In this document: piece after piece, positions 12,844 to 23,963 of the stretch | How positions within the stretch are numbered: the first letter of the stretch is position 1 | Layout of the letters: each line of letters begins with the position of its first letter | From: Diadema setosum | Taxonomy: Eukaryota; Echinodermata; Echinoidea; Diadematoida; Diadematidae | Assembly: GCF_964275005.1 (NCBI RefSeq) | Contig: NC_092706.1 | Coordinates: 25,826,942-25,890,941, forward strand | DNA: 64,000 nucleotides | Direction: 5' to 3' | Made by a program: the position numbers and the translations under genes | Notes under the pieces: model-generated | Database searches by the model: none | What the model saw: the letters and a program-made list of their open reading frames with translations, nothing else | Told to the model about the DNA's origin: nothing

Positions 12844-15517
12844 TATAAACAATAAAGGGGAACACTTGAGGATTTCTTTCTTGACCCGGCCGGGATCAAT
12901 GTTAGCACTGTCGTGCCCCTGGCTTAGTAATTTTATCATAGGAGGAAATTATTTCAACTTTTTGATAGACAAACTGGAACACTTGAGGATTATTTTCTTA
13001 ACTGGGAATCATGTTAACACTGTCGTACCTTTGACTTTATAATTACTTGAACTAACAACTATGATTATTAAATATTTATTATTTTCTAATGATATAACCA
13101 GTAAAATATTGGTTTTCAATGAATCGATAGTTAATGACTAGACCCATTTTCATCTCTTTCAAAGAATTGATAAAGGAGAAAAAATGAATATTTGCACAAA
13201 ATAACTCATGAACAATATCTACATGTCGCAAGACTATCACAGCTTCACACAGAGTTCATGAAAAACTAACATTGTTATATCAAAAGAATTTTAGAATTCA
13301 ATCTTCTGCAGAGCACTATGGATCGCGGGAGGAGCAAGCGCAGTATATTCACAATATATACTGTCTGAGCAATTGACGTTGGAATAATTTTCGGCAAAGC
13401 AAATGTTGTATCTTTGGAGCAAATTTCGGAGGAGGAATAATTGTCGGCGGAATTATTAAATGTCGCGGATCATTTATTGAAATTTGAGGAGCAATTGTCA
13501 GCTGATCATGTTTCCAATCATCGGATCGACAGCCTGCAAACAACTTGGCAAAGATTGTGCTATATGAATACAACAAGATATCTTAGGCATCTAATTCCAG
13601 ACTTAAGTGGCGTGAATCTATTTTTCCGAAGTCTCGATGATCAGAAAATGAAAGAAGGTTCGTTATTATTAAGGCTCGTCAAGCCAATAATGTAAAGACG
13701 GTATACGTACTAACGAAACCACAGAATAGCAAACCTCATTTTATTTATTTATTTTTATCTACTTTTTTTCCTTCAGTAGGGCAGCTCTGCTATAGGCTAC
13801 AAACGATGATGTAATTCTCAGAAGCCCCATACACATACATAGACCCAAAGAGACAAAAGAAAAAGTATCATAATACATGATACAGTAAAATATACGATAA
13901 ACTAACAGCATGGCTATGATTTCGTTTTCGGATCAACGAACCATCCAAATAACAAACTGTAACCCATAGGTTGATCTTAATTCCACTTCCTACCTCTGAA
14001 CTCTCTAGAAAGGAATCGTTGAACTGATAATGCGATGAACTCCGTTCAAAATAGTATATTCGCCGAAAGCGTTTAACACTGCAAAAAGAATAACACCATT
14101 TATATCGTTTACTTTTCTTGCAAGATTTCCTAGACGTTATTTCAAACCTCTGCGCTGTGATGAGAAAACAATTCTGTGTGACGCCAATACGTTTATTTAT
14201 CAATGATTAATCACAAAAGTATGAAATAATTTTTTGATCACGTTTTATCAGTATCAGGCATTTTCATAAATATGACACTTACATAGATCTTCAAAATCAG
14301 TTGTTATGAGTACAATCGTTTCTTTTTTTGGCATAAATGAAAAAAAAAAAAACACAAATGCATGTGTTTCTTTCTAACACTTATGTGCATGCAAAAAGGA
14401 AGAATCAACACGCTGTGTAAAAACAATATTGTTTATGTTCATTTAAAAATGTGAAAAATTATAGACAGTGGGGGCATCGGAAAACAAAGTATGCTGTATT
14501 TCTGATAGATGACGGAAGCCAAGTTCTTGGAAACGGTACTCCCTGTTCATTATTTATGTTAATGTCGACGGACAAAAATCAGGAAGAATCGGTGATAGGA
14601 AGCAACTAAAAAAAGAAACTACAGGCAGTGACAGGTTTCGTAGACACAAGCCCACTATCAAATCTAGACTGAAATACTGTGCAAAGTGCATGAGGCAAAG
14701 TTGTTGTTTTTTTTACTTTTTCCTAAATTATTCGAACATTTCTCTAACTCGTATTCCTAGGCTTCTTCCATTTTTAGCAGAACGTCTTGTTTCTTTATTA
14801 CCTCGGCGATTTCCTGGAGCGATAAGCAACACAGGTTTACCAGTAGAGAAAGTTGAACGAGTGATCTCAACCTGGCTTGGGCAATCCTGCAGAAAGACGT
14901 CTTTACCTGCAAAAATGCGATCATCGCAAAATGTACACTCTAAAAATTGAAATGGTAAATCAACATTTCAGATGATTTTACTGCTCCAATTTAACCTCTC
15001 GTTAAATATTAAATTTAACATTCAAAATATTAACCTTTACACTTTACAGAAGAAGAGTGAAAACATTCACTCTTGAAGGAGTGAATAACAGGAAAGAGTG
15101 AGTTTCGAGTGAAATTGACGTGAATTTGGAGTGAAATTTTTCATTTTATTCTCGAAGATTTTTTAGTGATCTTTGAAGTCACTCAAAAATGAGTAAAAAT
15201 GAACATTTTCACTCAAAATTCACTCCAATTTTACTCAAATCTCACTCTTCTGTTATTCACTCCTTCAAGAGTGAACATATTCACTCTTCATTTTTAGAGA
15301 GTACACTCAAAATATGGTACTCTCATTTAGAAGAGGTTAATGATAAATCTAACATTTTTAATATCAAATTTAATAATATACAAAATGTTGGAGGAGTGAC
15401 AATATTCAAAATGCTTATTTACTATTTCAGTTTTTACAATGTACGTGGTATGATGCCTGTTTTGGGCAAGCGTTATCAATGTGGTTATAGGCAACAGGCA
15501 TTCACATATTTCCTTTT

Positions 15518-15558
<41 letters not shown>

Positions 15559-16214
15559 TGTTTTAATTAAGAACTTTATGGAATTGATTTCTCATATCTT
15601 CACAACGAAACACAATTCATGTCACTAGACAGAAACATAAAATACAATGTTTGAAAATGTTTATGAGCTGGACAAAATACCGACGATACGGCCTATGAAT
15701 CATATAGTTATAGAATTGACATAATATTATGTGTTTATATTTAACGTATAAGCAATGTATTCTTGTTTCTGAGAGTATGCATGGTAATAGCTTCAGGCTC
15801 ATAGATTATAGGCGTCATGAAGACAAGAAGAAATCCAACATTTTCAAGAAAAGGATAATCGTTTCATTCTTCTTTTCATTTTTTTTTTCTGTTTCAGCGC
15901 TGGAAGATCCATTCAGTATGAGCAGTTTTTCAAAGGGTCGGGCAGAAAATCCATACTAATTTATAATTTAACAGGACGATGGAAGACAACAAATCACAGA
16001 AAGGTCAAAAAAGAAATACAAATTATACAAAAAAATATATATATATATAAAAATCCAAGCAGAAAATATATGCATACAAGATAAGATAATAAAATAATGC
16101 TGATGACTTCAATTTTCAGTAAAGGATGACATCCAAGGACCGGATGTAGGCCTACTTACCGAAGATCGAAGGTAGAGTTAAGTAAAGAAAGAAGACGGTC
16201 ACCAGCGAAGCCAT
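3809..16214 (-). CDS. Gene 2: double-CUB type I membrane receptor (6 exons, 3' end open)
   Basis: The coding sequence joins 16214-16160, 14906-14802, 9813-9586, 8498-8160, 6857-6743 and 4232-3809. This is 1266 nt and 422 codons without a stop. Intron phases are 1, 1, 1, 1, 2 and then a phase-0 donor. Domains: signal peptide 1-18, CUB1 about 27-126, CUB2 130-242, stalk 243-296, TM about 299-317, tail 318-422 with YMSM at 418-421. CUB domains bind proteins or glycans extracellularly (family knowledge). The predicted product is a surface receptor or co-receptor with no enzymatic domain seen. The terminal exon is either below 3806 (I could not identify it) or outside the window. Reading through the donor would add 19 residues ending in MITE sequence. 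Confidence 0.82.
4649..5212. mobile_element. TTAA foldback MITE, family A, copy 2
   Basis: The cleanest copy. It has TTAAAGGACAAGTCCACCTT at the left and AGGTGAACTTGTCCTTTAA at the right, a TTAA target at each end, and about 200-base inverted arms. It lies in gene 2 intron 5 (4233-6742). Confidence 0.9.
5331..5583. mobile_element. TIR MITE, family C, copy 1
   Basis: A 253-bp element with inverted ends TATGAAGAGTTTGTTTGCAA and its reverse complement; the TIR continues through AACCGATAAGTCCAT, 34-35 bp in all. TA lies at each border. One strand is open end to end, but copy 4 (52570) shows a one-base deletion that shifts the frame, so it is not treated as a gene. Confidence 0.88.
5584..6742. 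other. Gene 2 intron 5, remainder
   Basis: AT-rich intron with no recognised coding segment. Around 6554-6655 it carries a TAACCCTTTCTGTGCCACGT segment related to one at 32348-32435. Confidence 0.6.
6743..6857 (-). CDS. Gene 2 exon 5: extracellular stalk
   Basis: A 115-nt exon from acceptor CCACTACGCAG to donor GACGAC|GTAAGTC, phase 1 in and phase 2 out. It encodes residues 243-280: DDSPCTSTRYASSSMPSFPI, then SDGKHPRHPRED, then GATFAT. It is rich in Ser, Thr and Pro, as expected for a stalk. The longer open frame across this interval (6681-7016) is in a different register and does not fit the phases on either side. Joining here keeps the reading frame open from CUB2 to the TM exon. Confidence 0.7.
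6982..7521. mobile_element. TTAA element, family B, copy 1
   Basis: TTAA-bounded. The left end AGGCATAATTTACCATTTGC and the inverse of the right end (AGGTCCCGTTTACCTTTGGG) form an imperfect TIR of about 22 bp. Non-coding. It is split by a second MITE at 7180-7344. Related copies lie at 45593 and 46704. It sits in gene 2 intron 4. Confidence 0.85.
7180..7344. mobile_element. MITE with CAGGGGCGGATCCAGG ends, copy 1
   Basis: The terminal inverted repeat is CAGGGGCGGATCCAGG with CCTGGATCCGCCTCTG, with poly-C/poly-G and TTTAATTTT arms. It is flanked by TACAG on both sides (7175-7179, 7345-7349). The related uninterrupted element at 46704-47065 has only one copy of that site, so a 5-bp target duplication is supported by an empty-site comparison. 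Confidence 0.85.
8160..8498 (-). CDS. Gene 2 exon 4: complete CUB2
   Basis: A 339-nt exon from acceptor CTCATTGCAG to donor GATG|GTAAGAC, phase 1 at both ends, residues 130-242. It contains one whole CUB domain: PPGDSHTNVSSPNYPNHYP (136-154, the classic SPNYP loop), APLGCRVRFEFIVIDVGEGD, VCVTERH, HQCLLEPE and the closing KAYLWFDSKGLGSFSVKITS. Cysteines are C169, C187 and C201; one canonical CUB cysteine is missing. The frame stays open past the donor, giving a longer apparent open frame (to 8044) that is intron. Confidence 0.9.
8595..8662. repeat. AT then GA microsatellite
   Basis: (AT)n of about 40 bases followed by (GA)n, in gene 2 intron 3 (8499-9585). The rest of this intron holds an (ATT)n-like tract near 9017-9065 and nothing recognisable. 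Confidence 0.95.
9586..9813 (-). CDS. Gene 2 exon 3: rest of CUB1
   Basis: A 228-nt exon from acceptor ACCTTCAG to donor GACG|GTAAATA, phase 1 at both ends, residues 54-129. It reads VLLHFENVILEGSEYLELYH and later SPDQKLKIYLRRDL then SFSLMACATEGD. These match the CUB beta strands r-L-F..F.LE...YLEIYDG and, near the end, L.I.F.SD....GF...Y. CUB1 is divergent: it keeps only two cysteines (DCPS and MACA) and lacks the usual SP.YP loop. It may be an older module than CUB2. Confidence 0.83.
9984..10043. repeat. (TGAA)n microsatellite
   Basis: About 15 tandem tetranucleotides. Confidence 0.95.
10351..10416. repeat. (ATT)n to (AGT)n trinucleotide array
   Basis: Seven ATT units grade into about 15 AGT units. 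Confidence 0.95.
11216..11432. repeat. Degenerate GACAATTGCTCC minisatellite, plus orientation
   Basis: Irregular repeats of the type CGCGACAATTGCTCCG, GACATTTGCTCCGG and GACAATCGCTCC. An inverted relative lies at 13357-13505 (GGAGCAATTGTC, GGAGGAATAATTGTCGGCGG). Confidence 0.75.
12128..12281. mobile_element. MITE with CAGGGGC ends, copy 2
   Basis: The left end CAGGGGCTGATCCAGGAATT has GGATCC plus a poly-C run then CCCCTG at the right. It is flanked by CTACG on both sides (12123-12127, 12282-12286), again a 5-bp duplication as in the copy at 7180. Confidence 0.82.
12797..12832. repeat. AT microsatellite
   Basis: Simple (AT)n run. Confidence 0.95.
12862..13042. repeat. Tandem duplication, about 115-bp unit
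   Basis: GAACACTTGAGGATTTCTTT at the first copy and GAACACTTGAGGATTATTTT at the second. Both continue to a shared TGTTAACACTGTCGT-like end. Confidence 0.75.
14802..14906 (-). CDS. Gene 2 exon 2: start of CUB1
   Basis: A 105-nt exon between GCATTTTTGCAG and CGAG|GTAATA, phase 1 at both ends, residues 19-53. It begins GKDVFLQDCPSQVEI and ends GKPVLLIAPGNRR. The last part aligns with the CUB segment usually written C.W.I.AP.G.rI, which continues into exon 3. The donor GTAATA is weaker than the others. The plus-strand open frame across this region (14690-14950) is a shadow. A MITE begins 28 bases upstream of the exon. Confidence 0.75.
14934..15305. mobile_element. Foldback MITE with TACACTCTAAAAAT ends
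   Basis: The left end TACACTCTAAAAATTGAA pairs with the right end TTCATTTTTAGAGAGTACA. The inner arms are built from CACTC/GAGTG units (GAAGAGTGAAAACATTCACT against its inverse). It ends 28 bases from the acceptor of gene 2 exon 2, inside intron 1. Confidence 0.82.
15520..15555. repeat. GT microsatellite
   Basis: (GT)n run in gene 2 intron 1; the rest of 15306-16159 is AT-rich and featureless. Confidence 0.95.
16160..16214 (-). CDS. Gene 2 exon 1: start codon and signal peptide
   Basis: The ATG at 16214-16212 opens MASLVTVFFLYLTLPSIF, then G completed across the junction. This is a compact leader with a strongly hydrophobic core. The donor G|GTAAGTAGG is a near-consensus splice site in phase 1, as in gene 1. 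The coding part is only 55 nt. It was recognised by the combination of leader, phase and clean joining to CUB exon 2. Confidence 0.8.
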
Positions 16215-16490
16215 ATTCGTAGTCCAGCGTGATAACAAGCAAACAAACAAACGGTAACACAAACATACACCATCCGTCAGGAATCTGTCCTCTTTTCAAG
16301 AGGGAAAAATCTGCTTGTCTTCAAGCGCCAACAGTCTTGATAGCCTCTGGCTGAAGGAAAAGATGGGAAAGTTTTATCAACCTTTGCGATACTTGCAAGA
16401 CCTCACCACTTTCAATACCGAGGTACTTCGAAAGAGAAAGTAGAAAAGTGAATGAGTGCATGTTAAAGTGAACCATCACCCTTTATAGAC

Positions 16491-16497
16491 TACTTTG
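16491..16497 (-). promoter_or_regulatory. Possible TATA box of gene 2
   Basis: TATAAAG on the minus strand within GTCTATAAAGGG, about 277 bases upstream of the start codon. It would imply a 5' UTR of roughly 250 bases. A short AT-rich match in an AT-rich genome is weak evidence. Confidence 0.2.
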
Positions 16498-17655
16498 ATG
16501 AGTGGGAAAGGAAGTAAACACTACAATGGAATGACAGAAATCTGAAGAAGATAGCACATAGCATAAGAAAGTAATGCTTCACAGTTGATTTTTTTTCCCA
16601 CGGTGCTATCGGTCATGATATTAGGTGTAATTTATCATGCAAAATTGTGGCAGCAATGACGTCATCACTGTATCGAATGAATTATGCATAAGTCACATTT
16701 TGAGTCTATGATTGAGCTACTACAATAATTTCTCGATGTTCAAACAAAGCAAGTGCAACAAAACAACTCTCATTGAAACTTTTATATTTGTTTTGCTTTT
16801 ATTTGTCTGATTTTACTCTGTTTACCGATGTTGAATGTCGAGTGCCTTGAATTTTTATAAGCCTATCATTTTGAGTACTTTACGCCTTTTGTTTGTTTTT
16901 CTTATTTATTATTTCTTGTTTGATTCTGTATTGCAGTACATCAAAAGACCACCTATCACGAGATGAATAATTGGAAGAACCTTAGCACATCCAGGGAGGT
17001 TTCGCCTCCCCTCCCTGGCAGATCCAAGAAACTGCATTCAATACAAGCCGATCAAATTTCGAATTTGTAGGTCATCACACAACAATGATAAAAAGATCCT
17101 CTTCCTTGTTTATTGGTTTTGTTTGTTCGTTTGTTTTGTGTGTGTTTTGCTTTTGTTTTTGTTTTTTGTTGTTGTTGTTTTGTTGTCGGAGTGCATGTGA
17201 TAGAGAGGAAAAAGATCATTCTGCTTATTGGTAATGTGGTTATTTGTTGTACCATATTCTTGTCATAGGGACAAGACAATGTACGTCATTAGCCTTTTAT
17301 TGATTTCGAAAGTGAACATTCCCTCGCCCGCACGATAAATCATTATAGATGGACGTGTATCGAAAGAGAACTTCGGTGATGCACTATAAAGGTTAACAAT
17401 GAGATGGCTAGCAGTTCTTGCAGTACCCACATAAAATGAACATTTCTAATCACTATAGGAAGGAGAACGAGAGAGAGAGAAAGGTTGAAGAAATGGAAGA
17501 AGTAAGAGATAATAATTCATTTTCAGTTCCTAGGGGAAATGTTGTATAAAGCTGTAGCACAACCCTTCATCCTGGGACGAAAATCCCTAACATCATCGTG
17601 ATTTCTGACTTCCATGATGCTCAAACAGAAATAGGGTGTCCTTTTCCTGTAATGT

Positions 17656-17894
<239 letters not shown>

Positions 17895-18099
17895 CCTCCT
17901 TTCAAAGACTTAGCATGCAATCATATTAAAATATCATAGGCATGTCGACTTATTTCTCCTCCACTCTTCCACATGCTTTGTATTTGTTATGTGTTTAAAA
18001 AAAAAAAAGTTCTGTTCAAAATACGTTCATGCAAATCATGCTCATTCCATTATTCATAAATACCCAAGGTTATGATTTCATATTATGTGACATTTGATT

Positions 18100-18317
18100 G
18101 AACTATAGAATGAACCTGATGAAAACATAAGTATTCAGAGATTCTGAAAATTCGTGTAATGGGAAGTAGATGAGAACTTGAAAGAGAAATTAGACAGCGA
18201 AGATGTCTATAGAATGTACTATAGAATGAAGCTGATGAGGACATATTATTTAGAGATTCTAAAAATACGTGTAACGGGAAGTAGATATGAGGACTTCAAA
18301 GAGAAATAAGACATCAA
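18100..18317. repeat. Tandem duplication, about 110-bp unit
   Basis: Two adjacent copies share CTATAGAATGAA, CTGATGA, AGAGATTCT, CGTGTAA and GGGAAGTAGAT in order, with scattered substitutions. Confidence 0.82.
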
Positions 18318-19813
18318 ACACTTGAGTTCATGACTACTCAGTCAGAGTACTTTCTACTTCTTTCATGTAACACTAAGCAAGTTCTTGAGATGGTTTAGGG
18401 CCGCATAAAGTGATCAAGACGAGATGAATAAGCTAAATAAAAATGAGAAACGAATCTTGATTTATGAGACACAATGACAGCATTCCACAATATTCTTTCA
18501 TCTATTGTCATATCGATAGTCTGGCACAAGGAAATAGCTTGTAATTCTGACATTACGCAAGACTCACGAAATGCTTTCGCTTATAATATTGCCACGAGGG
18601 TGAAGTGGCGTGCGAGAATAAGTTGTTTTGCGCACTCGTGAATAGGATGTCATTTTTATTGCTTTGAACGTAACTGAACCAACAGAGGTTTGATGTTCGT
18701 TACTAACCTATCAAATTGGCCAGCTGATGAAGGTACTACATGAGAGAAATTACCTTCATTTGAAACTTAATGCATTTTCCTCATGTAATTGAATAAAAGC
18801 AGTGAACATACATACATATCTGTAAACATGGTAAAGCTTTTGATAAATACATGCATATATGTATACGTAAATTATATGTAAATATTATATCACAAAATGT
18901 TGATCTGTACCATATTAGCAATTTGTATAAAGAGAAAAAGCAGTCATTCATTTTTGACAATAAGTTGTTTTTAAACAATTTAGATAATAAGTTATTTCTC
19001 AATAATGTATCAGAAACAACTTATTCTCATGGTCGGACATCCGGGTATTTATGTTACACGTAGTCATGGAGAGGGACCGCTTTTAATAAGTGAAAATAAA
19101 ACCCACAGTAGCCTAGGAGTTGATCGAACTTTCATTACTTTTTTTTAAACGAAATTATCTACTTTTCTTCCTTAATTAGCTTTTATGTGTATATATCTCA
19201 TATAGGGGCAGGAGGGGGCATTAACTCATAAACACGGCCGGGAGGTGTATTGACTCTATGTATCCAACAACAAGAGGACACCAGTACACGTAGCTATGTA
19301 GCAATATGCCTTTAATAAGCTATCGGGCTTCGCCCTTCGACATTTAACAATAAACATAATTTACAACGACACCATTATGGCTATTCAACAGTATCAAGAA
19401 AGGATAAGTAAAATACGTATGGGTATATATCCTCAATCATTTGGAATCGGAGGCTGTCTTCATCTTGTTGTGATAGCCATTATATATGTGGTCTATTTAA
19501 ACATTTCTGACAACCAAAAGAATATTTATTGATAAGTTAGGGGATGGTAGATCGCTGGTTCTGCAGACGGTACTATGTTGTCTGTATCACCACGTAGATT
19601 CGTACACTGCTAGTAGTGTGCACTGCGTTCGCGCTGAAGAGCCGCACATTATGGTTTGTATAAGCAGGGAGGTGAAAGAAAGTCTCACCTCCCTGGTATA
19701 AGCTACCGGAAGTGACATGTACCGGACCGCAAGATTTGGCAAAAATTAATTCACTGTTTTCTCTTTACTATCAATATCTTTATCTTATGATATTATGTTT
19801 ATATATACATATA

Positions 19814-20060
19814 TATGAAGAGTTTGTTCGCAAAAACCGATAAGTCCATATTTGCCAAATGGAGATGTTTGCGATTAAAGATCAAGAAAAATAAAGAGAA
19901 TAATAAGAAAATTTTTGCTTCTTTTGACCATAACTTCAAAAGTGAACCTTTATATGTAGTGACCAATATATCATTTAAAAGGTATTATTTTGTACTTTAT
20001 GACAGAGACCGTACTTCAAAATATTCAAAAATGGACTTATCGGTTTTTGCAAACAAACAC

Positions 20061-20066
<6 letters not shown>
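19814..20066. mobile_element. TIR MITE, family C, copy 2
   Basis: Same inverted ends as copy 1. It is inserted at a TA inside an AT tract, which continues as a (TA)n array on its right. Most differences from copy 1 are single substitutions. Confidence 0.88.

Positions 20067-20115
<49 letters not shown>
20063..20115. repeat. AT microsatellite
   Basis: (TA)n directly abutting the right end of family C copy 2. Confidence 0.95.
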
Positions 20116-20117
<2 letters not shown>

Positions 20118-21689
20118 TTATATATACATATTTAAATCACACAAAATAAAACATTTTCATATACATATATATATAATAATTATATGAAAATATTATATTC
20201 TATGTGATTATTATCATCATGCTAGTTGTGGGAGCATTTTAGATTTTAGGTTTAGTAATCTTAAATTGCCTATCAAAGTTGTTAATAATCAAGGAAATTC
20301 TTGCAAACAATAAAGAGTCTCAAGTTTTATTTTTGAAAAATATCTGAATTGCAATGACTGGAGAAATGAAGAGACACAGTAACTCTGAATAATTTCGTGT
20401 ACAACGAACAAAGTAATGTGACATTTTCTTTAATAGGGTCAAATTTCTGTACAGCAATATGTTTATGTAACACGTGAGCTATTATCATAGCATATAGAAT
20501 GGCAGAGTATCATCAATTACAGTTTCTTTAATAGCGACATTTCAAAACTATAGTAAAATACACGAGTGTTTTAATGCAAACAACTTCGACAAGCCTCAAA
20601 ACAAGCCTCAATGACAATTGAAATATGATGACTTTTTTGTCACACACACAATGTGTATTACTTACATTGGTTCATATACGTCAAACAAGCGCACCAATCA
20701 GACATGAAATGCGATATTTAGAAGAGTATAGTCTACCCACAGAAGGAAATAAGGTGTACCCATACTCTAGAGCGATGCTACTTTAGAGACACTCGGATAC
20801 AGAAAGACCAAAACAGAAAACAACAAACTCATATCAAATTTCTTATGGTGTTGGCGCAGATCTAAAGTGATAAATGCATGCAGTAGCACCACATGCAAAC
20901 ACGCATGGCTGAAATACCGAACACTTAGAGCACTAACGACACATACATACACGCACACGCACACACACACACATACGCAGGTTGTTTCGTATGGAAACGC
21001 ATGATTCTTCCAGTTTCACAAGCTGAATCATCTTTACCAAGAGAGAGTATTTACACCATTGCGATGAAATAAGTGTTCCATCATGTCCATTGAGCACAAC
21101 TCCAGAGACTTTATGAGGACTCACAGTAAGAAGAATAACAACAACAACAAACAAAACATGGTAATGTGCAACTATATGCGCCGAAAATCTCATAATTTCA
21201 GAACAACTTCTAACTTCTACCTTTAATATCATTCCAATGAAATGGAGAGAAGAGGAGAAAGAGAGAGAGGGTGAGAGAGAGAGAGAGAGGGAGTGTGACG
21301 AAAGGAAACTACATTATCTTATGTTCTTCCACACCTCTTGACAAGGGCATTAATAATTTTGCTGCGAGAGCTTAGTTTTGATCACGGGACCCCTTTGAGA
21401 TAAACTGCAAACAATGCTCACCACTGCATTTTATTGTGGTGTCGAAGAATGAATGACCTTCTCTTTCAACTCACCGAGAGTTGAAACAAAGAATCTACGA
21501 ATTTTGTAGCAAATACCAGAAAGCGGAAATTCATTGTAGGACCTCAATAAGAGGCTCCACACTTTACCTCAACGATTTGTTAACATTAAAATTACGGCAA
21601 CCACGATTAAGAAAACAATAGAGAAAACAACAGAGAATCAATCTTTTCTATCTCCCTCTCCCTCTTTTTCTATCACTCTCTGTCTACTA

Positions 21690-21718
21690 TTATATATAGA
21701 GTATATTATATATATATG

Positions 21719-21750
<32 letters not shown>

Positions 21751-21776
21751 ATATATATATACATATATATATGCAT

Positions 21777-21873
<97 letters not shown>
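21690..21873. repeat. AT microsatellite, long and interrupted
   Basis: About 180 bases of (TA)n with short ATGTAT and ATGCATAAAA breaks. Confidence 0.95.
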
Positions 21874-22949
21874 ACTGTATAATATATATATTTACATAAT
21901 ATAGATAGATAATATGTTCTGCTTTCAATGCCCTTACAACACAACGTGGTATCCACAACTAGATTTTGAAATCAGCTGTTAAACAAAAAAGTTTAGATAA
22001 AAGAACAGGGAGGATCCTGAACATTGGTATAAAAAGCATATCAGTTTGCTCCTCGTTCTCAGGAATGATACTGTAAACTGGGGGTGATATGTAGGGGGTA
22101 CAGGGTTAATACGTATACAGGGGGGACACCTTGTTCAAGCACATGTCCGGGATTCAAAGAGTAAAGAGTCACAACAATCCTATCAAGTGTTTACCAGCCA
22201 ATGGCAAACGGCAGTTTGCCAATACAGTACAGTTATTTTTCTCATCCTCTTAACTCACCCTCTCCCTCCCCCAACAAAAAAAAGTATACACGCATTGTAC
22301 AAGGGTATACACATTGCTTCATACATGTATAATATAATAACATATCATATCATATTGCATACCCACTATATGTAACACAAGAGACAATAAAACAATGAAT
22401 GCTTTCAAACAAGCAGTCACGCCACCGCGAACATTAAGTAGGCTCTTCCGGAGAACTGCAGGCAATTAGCCTGATTACAGAGTACCTTGCTTTATAAAGA
22501 GACAACCATCGATACCGTGTGATGAGAACGTGGAATCGCACGTGTATTCCCCTTTACTCTCATTCGCATTATATCTTTTTGCGTGTGTTTTTGCTTGTAT
22601 GTGTATGTGTGTGTCTGTTTCTGTCTGTCTGTCTGTCTGTTTGTTTGTTTTTGTTTGTCTGTCTGTGTTTGTGCATATATTTTCCACTTTCTCCATTTAT
22701 ATTATTCATCCGTCTTTCCATGCGTAGGTGCCTAGGCATTTCTTTCTCGAGAGATAGATCTATAAGCGATAAAAGCCAGCAGGCCTGTTTTATACCATTG
22801 GTTCCTTACAAACGAAATAGCAAACCTTGTGTAACAATAATTGAAACATTTTTTGTTTCTCTCCCGTTCATGTTTCTCGAACAGCATAGCTTTCCAAGCT
22901 TTACCAACTATCCTGTACAAATCATGCTTCTTATACTTAATCATAATCT

Positions 22950-23516
22950 TTAAAGGGAAGGTAAACCCAAAGAGCAATGTGGATTGAGTGAAAGCAGCAA
23001 CATTAGTAGAACACATCAGTGAAAGTTTGAGAAAAATCGGACAATCGATGCAAAAGTTATGAATTTTTAAAGTTTTGGTGTTGGAACCGCTGGATGAGGA
23101 GACTACTAGAGGATATGACGTATGAGTGGACAACAATACAAAGAAAATATAAAGGATATTCAACAAAAATTCACTTTTCTAGAATTATGAAAGAGCAGTG
23201 GACCAACCGCTTTCAGAAAGCAGGGGGAATAATTGCTACCTTTAACATTATGTCAATATCAAGTTGATGGAATATGTAATTTTCATGAAAAATGGATTTT
23301 TGTAGTATTTTCTTTATATTTTCTTGATATTGTAGTCCACTCATACGTCATAACCTCTAGTAGTCTCCTCATCCAGCGGTTCCAACACCAAAACTTTAAA
23401 AATTCATAACTTTTGCATCGATTGGCCGATTTTCTTCAAACTTTCACTGGTGTGTTCTAATAATGTTGCTGCTTTCACTCAATCCACATTGTTCTCGGGG
23501 TTTATCTTCCCTTTAA
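22950..23516. mobile_element. TTAA foldback MITE, family A, diverged copy 3
   Basis: The ends are TTAAAGGGAAGGTAAACCC and GGGTTTATCTTCCCTTTAA. The body shares the family A order (GATTGAGTGAAAGCAGCAAC, AGTTTGAGAAAAATCGGACA, TGGATGAGGAGACTACTAGA) but differs throughout, so it is a separate subfamily. Confidence 0.85.
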
Positions 23517-23963
23517 TACTATCTACAAACAATTTATTGTTCCTCTTGTTTGAAGCTGCATTCCGTCTGTCACCCTTTGCCTGTTATTTGAAAGACCCTG
23601 TATCGTGGGGATACCATAGAATGGGAAGGCTGGCCAGGTTCGAATATACTCGAGAATCCCGCCCGTAACGAATTGCTTTATCACTGATATCTGTGTACGT
23701 AGGCCCTACACACACAACCGAAGGATCTCGATTGGAGTCGACCGTTACCGATGAGGGTATTATACGCCTCGATGCAAGTATCCGCTGACCGGTGAGGGCA
23801 GGTGCTTTTCGTGGTTCTCGTATTTACCCCGACGGGCAGAGAATGGAGTTTACTACCCATGAATCGCCACTTTAATAGGTCTTTAACAACTGTCACGTGT
23901 TCAGTTTTTGTCTTGTTACGATGAGAAATGTAAAAGGGGGTAGCTAACAATGTGCGTTACCAA

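Larger units (their letters stand above)
9814..14801. other. Gene 2 intron 2 (5 kb)
   Basis: Contains (TGAA)n at 9984-10043, (ATT)/(AGT)n at 10351-10416, the CAGGGG MITE at 12128, an AT array at 12797-12832, a tandem duplication at 12862-13042, and two inverted clusters of a CAATTGCTCC-type motif. An open frame at 13868-14203 was tested as an extra CUB exon and rejected on phase. Confidence 0.7.

Noticed and set aside
13868..14203. Minus-strand open frame with a CUB-like feel (YYFERSSSHYQ...) as an extra gene 2 exon
   Set aside because: Its reading register needs a phase-2 entry, whereas both neighbours are phase 1. In the phase-1 register it stops after about 25 codons. CUB1 joins cleanly without it.
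19200..19700. Possible solo LTR (AATAAAGG-like signal and hairpin ends)
   Set aside because: No TG...CA ends with matching target duplication could be shown.
22519..22953. Plus-strand 144-codon frame rich in Val/Cys/Leu
   Set aside because: Driven by GT, TCTG and TTTG simple repeats and overlapping a MITE end.
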